A stretch of 64,000 nucleotides of DNA. It comes from Bacteroidota bacterium. GTDB lineage: Bacteria > Bacteroidota > Ignavibacteria > UBA10030. The notes below the pieces were generated by a model, which saw only the letters and a list, made by a program, of their open reading frames with translations, had not been told where the DNA came from and ran no database searches. The stretch covers positions 1 through 64,000 of the forward strand of contig JAOAFT010000002.1 in the NCBI GenBank assembly GCA_026416125.1, written 5' to 3'. The stretch's first letter is position 1. Every line of letters begins with the position of its first letter. Shown here piece by piece: positions 8,631 to 17,229 of the stretch. The position numbers and the translations under genes were made by a program.

Positions 8631-11324
8631 ATGGCAAAAGGGCAAGAAATTCCTCGGAGTGCCGAGCAATTAAAAGAAGTTGCAACGTACCTAAAACTTG
8701 CTGACAAGTTAGTGAGAGAAGGAAACTACGTTGCAGCGCTTGAAGAAATTAAAAAAGCACGTGCAAAAGACCCTCGAAATCTTTACGCACTCGCATACGA
8801 AGAACGAGTTCGTTCCCTTGTAACTCAGCAAAAAGCTTCAGAAGGAACCCCTCAACCTTCAGGGCCTCAACCAATTCCTGCTGCCCTCGAACACATTTCA
8901 AATCTTGCTATTGTTGAAGCACAACGTTCTGCTGCCGTTGCTGCAAAGCAAGAGCAAGAAATGCTCTTACGCAAAAAGGAAGAAGAGGAACGGCGAAAAC
9001 AAGAAGAAATGAGGAGGAAGGCCATCGAAGCAAAAATTCAGGCCTTCCTCCAACGTGCCATGGAGTACGAAGCAAAAGGTGAATACAATCGTGCTCTTGA
9101 TGAAATTACTCGCGCTTATCTCCTTGAACCTGCGAATGAGAAAATTCATGAATTAGAAAATCGAATACTTCGTGCACAAGAAGAAGCACGTGCCCGAGAG
9201 GAAGCAGAACGCCAGCGTCGCCAACAAGAAGAAGAACGACGACGTCAAGAAGCAATTAAAGCACAACTTGCTCGACTCCAACAAGAAAAGGAAGAAAAAC
9301 GACGAAAAGAAGAGGAAGCACGCAAAGCAGCTCAACAACAGAAAATTAAACAATACCTCCAGCATGCCCATGAGCTATACTCTGCAGGACACTATGACGA
9401 AGCACTGAGTGAATTGGCATTTGTTGTCGTCGTTGATCCTCTTAATGAAGAAGTCCTTGCTCTTGAACGAAAAATTCGCGAAGCACAAGAACTTGAACAA
9501 CAAAAACAACTTGAACTCTATCGAAAACGAGAAGAGGAACAGCGCAAAAAACGAGAAGCCATTCTTGCTGCAATTCAGAAACATATTGAAAATGCTGAAC
9601 GCTTAGCAGCGCAGGGAAAATTTTCAGATGCACTCCGCGTTATTACTCGAGCGTATGTTCTCGATCCTATCAACGAAGACCTTCAGAATTGTGAAAAGAA
9701 AATTCTTGCCGCACAGGAAGAAGCTGCACGGAAAGCTGAAGAACAACGTCGAATCGAAGAGGAAATGATTCGGAAGCAACAAGAGGAAGAACTCCGACGC
9801 CTAGAGCAACTCGAACGAGAACGAGCACTCCTTGGTGAGAGTGCTGAATCGGAAGCTAAACGTCGAGCTGACAAAGAGCGCATCTTCCAATACCTAACGA
9901 AAGCGAGAAAGTACCTCAACGAAGGTCGATTCGAAGATGCACTTGGCGAAGTTGCGCTCGCATTTATCATCAATCCCTTTGATGAAGATGTGAAGCACAT
10001 GGAGCAAGACATTCTCGCTGCACAAGAAAAGAAAAAAGCAGAAGAGGAAGCACTTCTTAAACAAAAAGAGGAACTCATTACTCCTATTGACAATACAGCA
10101 GAAAAAATAGCAGCACACCTCGAGGAAGCATCTCGTTTAGCTTCAGAACATGAGTACGGAAAAGCTCTCGATGAAATTGCAAAAGCGTTCCTCCTCGATC
10201 CATTAAACGAAACGATTCAAAAATTTGAAGCTCAGATACAACAAGAATTTCATGAATATCAGGAAGAACAACGTCGTAAACACGAAGAGGAACTCCGTGC
10301 AACAGCGATTCGTGGACATATCCAACGCGCAAAAGACTTCTTAGAACATGAAGCGTTCGATGAAGCACTTGCTGAAGTTGCAGGTGGGTATGCATACGAC
10401 CCAAACAACCAAGAACTCATCGAATTAGAAAAAACTATTAAGAATGCATACATCCAGTGGCAAGAACGAAAAGAACAAGAAGACCGAAAACGACAACTTG
10501 ATGAGATGATTCTTACGGCAAAGAAATACCTCGCAAAACATGAATTCGAGAATGCTCTCATGGAAGTGACAAGAGCAATGGTACTCGACCCCGAAAATGC
10601 TGAACTGAAAGCCCTCGAAGCAGAAATTGAACAAGCTCAAGAAGAAGACAGAAAACGTCAACAACAAGAAGAAAATGCAAAAGCTATAAAGAAAATAATT
10701 TTCTTGGCAAAAGAAGCTCTTATTCACCACGATTTTGATGGAGCACTGGCAGAACTTCAAAACGCACTCATTATCGATGCGACAAACGAAGAAGTGCTCT
10801 CATTAAAAAACACTATTCTTCAACAGAAAGAAGAATGGCTTAAGAAAAAAGCCATTGAAGAAAAGGAAGAAAAAGTTAAAACACACCTTCGACAAGCACG
10901 GAAACTTTTCAAAGAAAAGGTGTACGATGAAGCCCTCATCGAAATAGCTATGGGGTACGCTGTTGATCCTGAGAACGAAGAATTGAAAGCTCTCGAGGAA
11001 CAAATTATCGCTGCACAAAGCCACGAAGAACTGAAGGAAGAACAAGAAAGCTCTATTCTTGAGACACCACTTCCTGATGATGAAAAAAGTCAATTAATTT
11101 TTGTACACCTTCGTGCTGCCGAAGAATTTCAAAAGCAAAAGGAATTTGCAAAAGCACTCGATGAAATCGCTAAAGCCTACCTTATCGATCCCTTGAACAA
11201 AGAAATTAAGAAAGCAGAATCTCGCATACGCCAAAGTCAAATACGCCATGCCCAACAAACTGGACAAACACTAAAACTCATTTATCCAAATGATCAACAA
11301 GAAGCAGCGGGAGGTGGAAATTAA
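8631..11324 (+). CDS. Cytoplasmic 11-repeat TPR-like/coiled-coil protein
   Basis: 897 residues with no signal peptide or membrane segment. It contains eleven copies of a TPR-like helical hairpin. The pattern is roughly hxxAxxhhxxGxYxxALxEhxxAhxhDPxNxxhxxLExxI, with the DPxN-type turn at residues 47, 166, 269, 345, 449, 523, 590, 653, 716, 779 and 853. The N-terminal repeats are separated by long, highly charged Glu/Arg/Lys/Gln coiled-coil linkers. From residue 590 to 779 the spacing settles at exactly 63 residues. The same repeat occurs twice in the TonB protein 73 nt downstream, so the two likely bind or co-assemble. A scaffold role is inferred; no enzymatic motif is seen. Confidence 0.85.
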   Translation: MAKGQEIPRSAEQLKEVATYLKLADKLVREGNYVAALEEIKKARAKDPRNLYALAYEERVRSLVTQQKASEGTPQPSGPQPIPAALEHISNLAIVEAQRSAAVAAKQEQEMLLRKKEEEERRKQEEMRRKAIEAKIQAFLQRAMEYEAKGEYNRALDEITRAYLLEPANEKIHELENRILRAQEEARAREEAERQRRQQEEERRRQEAIKAQLARLQQEKEEKRRKEEEARKAAQQQKIKQYLQHAHELYSAGHYDEALSELAFVVVVDPLNEEVLALERKIREAQELEQQKQLELYRKREEEQRKKREAILAAIQKHIENAERLAAQGKFSDALRVITRAYVLDPINEDLQNCEKKILAAQEEAARKAEEQRRIEEEMIRKQQEEELRRLEQLERERALLGESAESEAKRRADKERIFQYLTKARKYLNEGRFEDALGEVALAFIINPFDEDVKHMEQDILAAQEKKKAEEEALLKQKEELITPIDNTAEKIAAHLEEASRLASEHEYGKALDEIAKAFLLDPLNETIQKFEAQIQQEFHEYQEEQRRKHEEELRATAIRGHIQRAKDFLEHEAFDEALAEVAGGYAYDPNNQELIELEKTIKNAYIQWQERKEQEDRKRQLDEMILTAKKYLAKHEFENALMEVTRAMVLDPENAELKALEAEIEQAQEEDRKRQQQEENAKAIKKIIFLAKEALIHHDFDGALAELQNALIIDATNEEVLSLKNTILQQKEEWLKKKAIEEKEEKVKTHLRQARKLFKEKVYDEALIEIAMGYAVDPENEELKALEEQIIAAQSHEELKEEQESSILETPLPDDEKSQLIFVHLRAAEEFQKQKEFAKALDEIAKAYLIDPLNKEIKKAESRIRQSQIRHAQQTGQTLKLIYPNDQQEAAGGGN

Positions 11325-11397
11325 TATAAGTGTTCTTTACTATTTCAAGCAGGTGAATCTACAAACATCTATATGTAACGTGAAAAAGGATTAGACG

Positions 11398-12678
11398 ATG
11401 GAGCCCCAAGAAAAATTGACAACACAGCAATTTATCATTGACCGTTTGCATGATGTTCAGAGAAAAGTTGAAAATGGTAACATTCAGGATGCTCTCGACG
11501 AACTCAAAGAAGTAAAAGCAGCAGATACAAAGAACATCTATATCATTGCACTCGAAAAACAAATCTTAAAACTGACTGATCCAAACATTACACCAGACTT
11601 CAAGCAGGAAGTTATCAAGTCACTCCCTCCAATGATCGAGCGTGCAATAAACGATTCTCAACGGCGACTTGCTGAAAAGGCACAAGAACCAAAAGACGCA
11701 AAAGAAAAAGAGGCTGCTCTTGAAAAATTGAAGAGTCAATATCTCCATCGGGCTGATGAATACGTCGAAAAAGGTGACTACGAACATGCGCTTGAAGAAA
11801 TTCGACGTATTTACATTATCGATCCAAACAATGTGGTTGCAAAAGAGTACGAACAGAAAATCGAACAACTTGCAAAACTAAAAGCAAAAGGTGAAGAAGA
11901 AAAGCTTGAATCTCAACAACCTGCTAGAGAGCTAGCACAACAGGAACCTTCTGAAGTTGAAGAGAAAAAAGGGAGCCCAAAAATTCTGGTTATTGCTGCA
12001 GCTGTCGTTGGTATCATTGCTCTCGGTGTTTGGCTCCTTACTTCAAGGTCACCACAAGAAAGTGCACCCCAACAAGAACAGCAACCAATTGCAAACGAAC
12101 AGCAAACACAAGTTCAAGCACCTATTTCAGAACAAAAAGCTCAACCTACTACAAAAGAACAGCGACAACCAGAAACAAAGCAACAACCTCAACAGCCCAG
12201 TGTAAAAACTGAGGCTAGGTCTGAACAAAAGCAACCTATAGAACAACCAAAAGTTACCACACCACAGCCACCTCAACAGCAACAGAGTACACCGCAGTTA
12301 GCAACTCAACCAGAACCCAAACCTCAGCAAACAGCTCAGGAACAAACCTCTACTCCGCCACCTGCTCCTAGTGCTGAGGAGCCACCTGCACCAAAGCCAT
12401 TTGTAGCGATTGAATCACCTCCACAAATAGTAAAGAGAGAAACACCTAAGTACCCAGAAATTGCATATCGGATGAGAATGGAGGGAAAAGTTATTGTTGA
12501 AGTTACAGTCGATCCACAAGGAAAACCTATTCAGGCAAAAATTGCCCGTAGCACAAGCGATGTATTTAACGATGCTGCGATCGAAGCAGCAATGAAATCA
12601 ACTTATAAGCCCGCGATGATGTCAACTGGTCCAGTAACTGCAAAAGTCTATGTCCCCTTTGATTTTAAGCTTCGATAA
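11398..12678 (+). CDS. TonB-family protein with cytoplasmic TPR-like repeats
   Basis: 426 residues. Residues 1-165 are cytoplasmic and hold two repeats of the type in the preceding gene (about 12-60 and 112-160). One transmembrane helix lies at about 195-215. A Gln/Pro/Glu-rich periplasmic spacer covers about 216-335. The C-terminal TonB domain (about 337-426) has ETPKYPEIAYRMRMEGKV and ends VPFDFKLR. TonB normally contacts TonB-box receptors and draws energy from ExbB/ExbD, with only a short cytoplasmic N-terminus; a repeat domain there is unusual. No exbB or exbD is in the window. Likely same operon as 8631-11324. Confidence 0.88.
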   Translation: MEPQEKLTTQQFIIDRLHDVQRKVENGNIQDALDELKEVKAADTKNIYIIALEKQILKLTDPNITPDFKQEVIKSLPPMIERAINDSQRRLAEKAQEPKDAKEKEAALEKLKSQYLHRADEYVEKGDYEHALEEIRRIYIIDPNNVVAKEYEQKIEQLAKLKAKGEEEKLESQQPARELAQQEPSEVEEKKGSPKILVIAAAVVGIIALGVWLLTSRSPQESAPQQEQQPIANEQQTQVQAPISEQKAQPTTKEQRQPETKQQPQQPSVKTEARSEQKQPIEQPKVTTPQPPQQQQSTPQLATQPEPKPQQTAQEQTSTPPPAPSAEEPPAPKPFVAIESPPQIVKRETPKYPEIAYRMRMEGKVIVEVTVDPQGKPIQAKIARSTSDVFNDAAIEAAMKSTYKPAMMSTGPVTAKVYVPFDFKLR

Positions 12679-12696
12679 TCCGCACTTCACACAACG

Positions 12697-12740
12697 AAAA
12701 AGTAAAAGCCCCGATGATAAATCGGGGCTTTTTTACTTTT
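12697..12740. terminator. Bidirectional terminator between convergent operons
   Basis: Core stem AAGCCCCGAT/ATCGGGGCTT (12706-12730, 5-nt loop) flanked by A and T tracts on either side. It ends the TPR/TonB operon on plus and the efflux operon on minus, and overlaps the stop codon of the minus gene. Confidence 0.88.
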
Positions 12741-13032
12741 ACACCATTGCCTCAATATTCCACACAAATGCATGAATCCCTTGTTCCTCAGCCTCCGCAT
12801 TAATCGCCCGGACTTTATCCAACAAAGGTTGCACGAGCTTATCATCGATAACAGTTAACACAACTGCATTGAGCCCTGGCCAGATATGTGTACCTAGATG
12901 AGGTTCACCGTTAGTACTTCCTTGACCATGGACATTGAGGAATCGAGTGTACCCACGAATTTTCAATGATTCCAATGCTTCATCTACTTCTTCAGTTATA
13001 CCATGATTATAGACAATCATTACTGCTTTCAT
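12739..13032 (-). CDS. PII-like (GlnB-fold) small protein, efflux-linked
   Basis: 97 residues with the ferredoxin-like pattern of PII-type proteins: MKAVMIVYNHGI strand, helix EEVDEALESLKI, strand GYTRFLNVHGQG, strand AVVLTVIDD and a second helix VQPLLDKVRAI. The region between strands is short and rich in Gly/His (HGQGSTNGEPHLGTH) where PII has its T-loop. It is the last gene of the TolC-adaptor-RND operon, 15 nt after the pump gene. It may sense a metal or small ligand and modulate the pump; this is inferred from fold and position only. Confidence 0.72.
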   Translation of the reverse strand: MKAVMIVYNHGITEEVDEALESLKIRGYTRFLNVHGQGSTNGEPHLGTHIWPGLNAVVLTVIDDKLVQPLLDKVRAINAEAEEQGIHAFVWNIEAMV

Positions 13033-13047
13033 AGTTTCACCCTTCGA

Positions 13048-16000
13048 TTAATCAACAACCTTCTTTGGTTTTACTCTTGTTTCGAAAATACAGTAGAGAA
13101 CTGGTACAAGTATAAGTGTGATAAGTGATGAGAAGAATAAGCCGCCAATAGTGGCAATGCCAAGAGGTCGCCATACTTCAGCACCTTCTCCTCGGCTAAG
13201 AGCAAGTGGCAATAGACCAAGCAATGTTGTGATTGTTGTCATCAATACAGGACGTAAACGATTTCGGCCGGCGTAGACAATTGCATGACGTAATTCGAAA
13301 CCACGTGCTCGTGTAATATTTGTATAATCCACAAGGACAATTGCATTCTTTGTCACGATTCCTACAAGCATAATACTTCCAAGAAATGCTACAACGCTGA
13401 ATGGTGTTCCAGTGAGAAAGAGAGCAATGAAAACACCCGTAAATGCAAACGGAACGGAGAACATCACAATGAATGGATCAATAAGGGATTCAAACTGTGA
13501 TGCCATAACCATGTACACAAGAATAATGCTCAATGCAAGGAGGAAAAATAAATCCTTGAATGTGTCGGATTGCATTTCAACCTGACCTGCATACATGATT
13601 GTTGTATTTGGTGGAAGTTCTAATGTAGAAGCATACTTTTTAATATCGGCAGCTACATCACCCAAAGCACGTCCTTTAACGTCCGAGAGTACTGCTATAA
13701 CTCGTTCCTGCTCTTTTCGTTTAACGAGCTGTGGTGCATACGCTTCGACTACCTTCCCAATATCCTTTAAACGAACAGTTGTACCCAGCATTGTTTTAAT
13801 TGGGAGATTTTCAATATCAGCAACCTTGTTTTTCATTGATGGTGGTAAACTGATGAAAATATCGTATTCTTCGCCAAGCTCACGGTACTTAGTTGGTGTA
13901 CTTCCGTAGTAATGGTTTCGGATAGTTGTTGCAACCATTGCCGTATTGAGTCCACAGAGTGCCATCTTATCGCGTTGGAGAGATATTTGAAGTTCCAAAC
14001 GTGGTTCACCTATATCAATGCGAACATCACGTGTACCTTCTAACTTTTTCATGTACTCGTAGAGTTTCGTTGCTACGATATACGATTGTTCTAAATCTGG
14101 ACCAATAATATCAACTTCGATCGGTGATCCTGTTAAAAATGAAGACATATCACCTGTATTGACAATAAGGTTTTTAACACCAGGGAATGGCTTGATTTTT
14201 TCACGTAGTGCATCTGCAATTTCAAATATGGAACGATTTCGTTCCCACACTTTTGTTGTACGCATTCTGAAAGTTGCAACATTTGACCCTTCCTTCATTC
14301 CAAAGATAATGCCAGAGAACCCTTGATCATTGACACCCGAAACGACGGAAACAAAGCGTACTTCAGGGAAATCGCGTTTGATAATGTCTTCGATTTTCTT
14401 TACGTACTCAATAGTTTCTTCAAGTCTGCGACCAGCTTCGAGTTCGAGCGTTACTGAAAATTGTGATGAATCAGAGCGAGGCATGAATTCGGTACTCGTA
14501 AACAGCAAGAGCACCACTGATAGGAGAAAGATCCCAAGTGCAATGTAAAGTACTTTTGCTCTATTGTTCAATGCCCATTCAAGAATTGATGCATACAACG
14601 CATCGAGTGATTCAAACATCGAAGCAAATCGTTGGTCAAGTTTTCTCAACGAAGGATTTTGTATTGGTTTCTCTTCTTTCCGTGACTTCAGCATTCTGGA
14701 TGCCATCATTGGTATTAAAGTGAGCGAGGCGAGTAACGACACAAGGATCATTACCGTAACAAGATACCCAAGTTGATTAAAAAGAATACCGGCAATTCCA
14801 GAAATAAACACTAGGGGGAAAAAGACTGCAACAATTGTAAGCGTTGAAGCAGTAACAGCAAGTCCTACTTCTGTAGAACCAAAGACTGCTGCTTCACGAG
14901 GACGAGCTCCTCTCTCGACATGTCGAGTTATATTTTCTAGGATTACAATAGCGTCGTCAACAACCATACCAACTGCAATAGAGAGTGCAGCAAGTGAAAT
15001 AATGTTGATTGTGTTTCCAGAGAAGTATAAGTAGATAAAGGCTCCTATGAGTGACACCGGCATAGTGACAATGATGATGAGTGTTGCACGCCACTTCCTG
15101 AGAAACACTAGTATTACAACCGTAACAAGCAGTGCACCAAGTAAAACAGCTTCTTTCAAGTTGTTGATCGATGCAATAATAAATTCCGATGAATCATAAA
15201 TGAGATCGATCTTCACATCTGGTGGAAGATTTTTCTTTAATTCCTCAATTTTCGCTTTCACACTTCTTGCAACTTCGACTGTATTTGCACCGGATTGTTT
15301 TTGCACCATTAATTGCAAACCAATACCACCATTGAGCCGAACATTAATCGTTCGATCCTTCAAACTATCTTTTACTGTTGCAACATCTTTGAGATAAACG
15401 ATTCTTCCACCCTGTGCAGTAATGACAATATCTTTAATCTCTTCTGCACTTTTAAATTCTGCAGGTACTCGAATGTTGTACTCCATATCACCCATTTTTA
15501 ATGTACCTGAGGGGATGTTGACATTCTCGGCTTGCAGAATTTGGGCTATTTGGGACACAGAAAGATTGTATGCCTCTAATCTCTTTGGATCGATATGAAT
15601 GAGGATTTGCCGTACAGGACCACCTGTCGCTTGGACTGTGCCTACACCATTAATACGTTTCAATGGATCGACTATTTCTCGTTCAATCAGTTTATTTAAT
15701 CCACTGTAACTTTCCTTCGCCTGTACTGCCCAAAACATGATAGGCATCATGTTTGTACTAAACTTGTAGATAGCTGGATTTTCTGCATCGTCCGGTAAGT
15801 AACGTTTTGTAAACTCGAGTGCAGCCCGTATGTCATTCGAAGCTTCATCCAAATTTGAGCCATACTCAAATTCGAGCACAACAACAGAAAGGTTATCCAC
15901 AGAAGTTGAGTATAATTTTTTAAGATTTGGTACAGACCCTAATCCACTCTCGATTCGTTTCGTTACATTAAGTTCAACATCCTGTGCACTTGCACCTGGA

Positions 16001-16152
16001 TACTGAGTCAAAACACTAATTATAGGAGGTTCGATTTCTGGGAATAAGTCTATTGGCAATCGATCGAATGATACATACCCAATAATGATTATCGCTAAAA
16101 AAAGCATAATCGTGGTTATTGGTCTACGTACCGATATTTCAGGTAAATTCAT
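13048..16152 (-). CDS. RND efflux pump, AcrB/MexB-like inner-membrane transporter
   Basis: A 1034-residue inner-membrane proton antiporter of the hydrophobe/amphiphile efflux type. It begins MNLPEISVRRPITTIMLFLA, with the two-fold repeated 6-TM layout and large periplasmic loops. TM4 carries the proton-relay aspartates (VGMVVDDAIVILEN). The conserved SVPFAFTGV and VGIVTKNAIVLVDY segments lie in the second half. Its adaptor is 17 nt upstream and its outer-membrane partner lies before that, so a complete tripartite pump is encoded. The Asp pair favours HAE1-type organic substrates over a CusA-type metal pump. Confidence 0.95.
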   Translation of the reverse strand: MNLPEISVRRPITTIMLFLAIIIIGYVSFDRLPIDLFPEIEPPIISVLTQYPGASAQDVELNVTKRIESGLGSVPNLKKLYSTSVDNLSVVVLEFEYGSNLDEASNDIRAALEFTKRYLPDDAENPAIYKFSTNMMPIMFWAVQAKESYSGLNKLIEREIVDPLKRINGVGTVQATGGPVRQILIHIDPKRLEAYNLSVSQIAQILQAENVNIPSGTLKMGDMEYNIRVPAEFKSAEEIKDIVITAQGGRIVYLKDVATVKDSLKDRTINVRLNGGIGLQLMVQKQSGANTVEVARSVKAKIEELKKNLPPDVKIDLIYDSSEFIIASINNLKEAVLLGALLVTVVILVFLRKWRATLIIIVTMPVSLIGAFIYLYFSGNTINIISLAALSIAVGMVVDDAIVILENITRHVERGARPREAAVFGSTEVGLAVTASTLTIVAVFFPLVFISGIAGILFNQLGYLVTVMILVSLLASLTLIPMMASRMLKSRKEEKPIQNPSLRKLDQRFASMFESLDALYASILEWALNNRAKVLYIALGIFLLSVVLLLFTSTEFMPRSDSSQFSVTLELEAGRRLEETIEYVKKIEDIIKRDFPEVRFVSVVSGVNDQGFSGIIFGMKEGSNVATFRMRTTKVWERNRSIFEIADALREKIKPFPGVKNLIVNTGDMSSFLTGSPIEVDIIGPDLEQSYIVATKLYEYMKKLEGTRDVRIDIGEPRLELQISLQRDKMALCGLNTAMVATTIRNHYYGSTPTKYRELGEEYDIFISLPPSMKNKVADIENLPIKTMLGTTVRLKDIGKVVEAYAPQLVKRKEQERVIAVLSDVKGRALGDVAADIKKYASTLELPPNTTIMYAGQVEMQSDTFKDLFFLLALSIILVYMVMASQFESLIDPFIVMFSVPFAFTGVFIALFLTGTPFSVVAFLGSIMLVGIVTKNAIVLVDYTNITRARGFELRHAIVYAGRNRLRPVLMTTITTLLGLLPLALSRGEGAEVWRPLGIATIGGLFFSSLITLILVPVLYCIFETRVKPKKVVD

Positions 16153-16169
16153 GGTTCTGCTCTCCTTCT

Positions 16170-17207
16170 TTAATCAATGACCTCTTTTACATCGATTCTT
16201 TGGCCATCTTTCAATAATGACTGACCCTTGACCACTAACGAATCACCCTGGGCGAGTCCACGTACAATTTCTACCTCTTCGTCAAATTCTCTTCCAATCT
16301 CAAAATCAATACGTTTTGCATTGTGCCCACGTACAATAAATCCATAGTAGTGGGATGTACCAACTTGGCGAACGACAGCAGATCGAGGTATTGTAATACC
16401 CCTGACTAGCCCCACATTGATACTTGCACGGACAAACATACCAGGTTTCAATCGCTCTCGAGGATTCGGTATTTTTATTTCGACTTGGAATGTTCGTGTT
16501 GAAGGATTAATTGCTGGGTTAATTTTATTGACCGTTCCCTTAAACACTTCTCCTGGAAACAAATCTGTTGTTATTGTTACTTCCTGTCCAACTTTTACAT
16601 CAACGAGATTAGATTCACTTACATTTAATACAAGTTTCAATGGATTGAGCTGCATTAGCGTTACAATACTTGGCGCCCCCATCCCTGTTGGCGAGAGTAA
16701 AAATATTTCACCTGGATTGTACCTCTTTGCTGTAATTACTCCACTAAATGGAGCACGGAATTGTGTGTTTTTTAAAAGGAGTTTATAAGTTTTTTCGGCG
16801 GTTTCATACGCAGCTTTAACTTGGTCAAATTGGGATTGAGATATAGACCCTGTTTCGTAGAGAGGCCGTAATCGTTCAAAGTTGTCCTTAGCGACCTGGT
16901 ACTGTATACGAGCTTGAGCAAGTTGAGTATCATCCATCTCAAATAATAAGTCGCCTTCATTTACTCGAGTACCTTCTTCAACATAGATATTTTCGATTCG
17001 TGCAGTTGTCTGGGCTGCAAGATTTGCTTCCCGCCATGCTGCAAGTGTACCAACAAGCTCAATATTACGTTGGATGTTCTTTAATGTCACTATTTTTACT
17101 CCAATTGGAATTACATCAGTAGTGTTTGGAGAATCAGTTTTCGAACAGCCAAGAAGTACAATTGACAGAAGCAATACTCCTATTAGTAAAACACCAGTTT
17201 TTTTCAT
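16170..17207 (-). CDS. RND efflux periplasmic adaptor (MFP) lipoprotein
   Basis: 345 residues with a lipoprotein signal ending LLGC (Cys21). The adaptor plan follows: barrel-sandwich hybrid half motif (TARIENIYVEEGTRVNEGD), alpha-helical hairpin around residues 105-140, second half-motif (RAPFSGVITAKRYNPGE), beta-barrel and membrane-proximal domain with NPRERLKPGMFVRASI. It bridges the pump and TolC in the periplasm. It lies between tolC-like and RND genes on one transcript. Confidence 0.93.
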   Translation of the reverse strand: MKKTGVLLIGVLLLSIVLLGCSKTDSPNTTDVIPIGVKIVTLKNIQRNIELVGTLAAWREANLAAQTTARIENIYVEEGTRVNEGDLLFEMDDTQLAQARIQYQVAKDNFERLRPLYETGSISQSQFDQVKAAYETAEKTYKLLLKNTQFRAPFSGVITAKRYNPGEIFLLSPTGMGAPSIVTLMQLNPLKLVLNVSESNLVDVKVGQEVTITTDLFPGEVFKGTVNKINPAINPSTRTFQVEIKIPNPRERLKPGMFVRASINVGLVRGITIPRSAVVRQVGTSHYYGFIVRGHNAKRIDFEIGREFDEEVEIVRGLAQGDSLVVKGQSLLKDGQRIDVKEVID

Positions 17208-17229
17208 ACGTTTCTCCTTCGTACACTAT

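Noticed and set aside
9683-10093. Minus-strand open frame of 136 codons
   Set aside because: Ser/Arg/Phe-rich shadow of the Glu/Lys-rich TPR-repeat gene.
8631-11324. CRISPR array or DNA tandem repeat
   Set aside because: The periodicity is at protein level with diverged codons; there are no identical short repeats with unique spacers.
13048-16152. CusA-type heavy-metal pump
   Set aside because: TM4 carries the Asp pair of drug/hydrophobe pumps (VDDAIV) and the Met/Asp/Glu relay pattern of CusA is absent.
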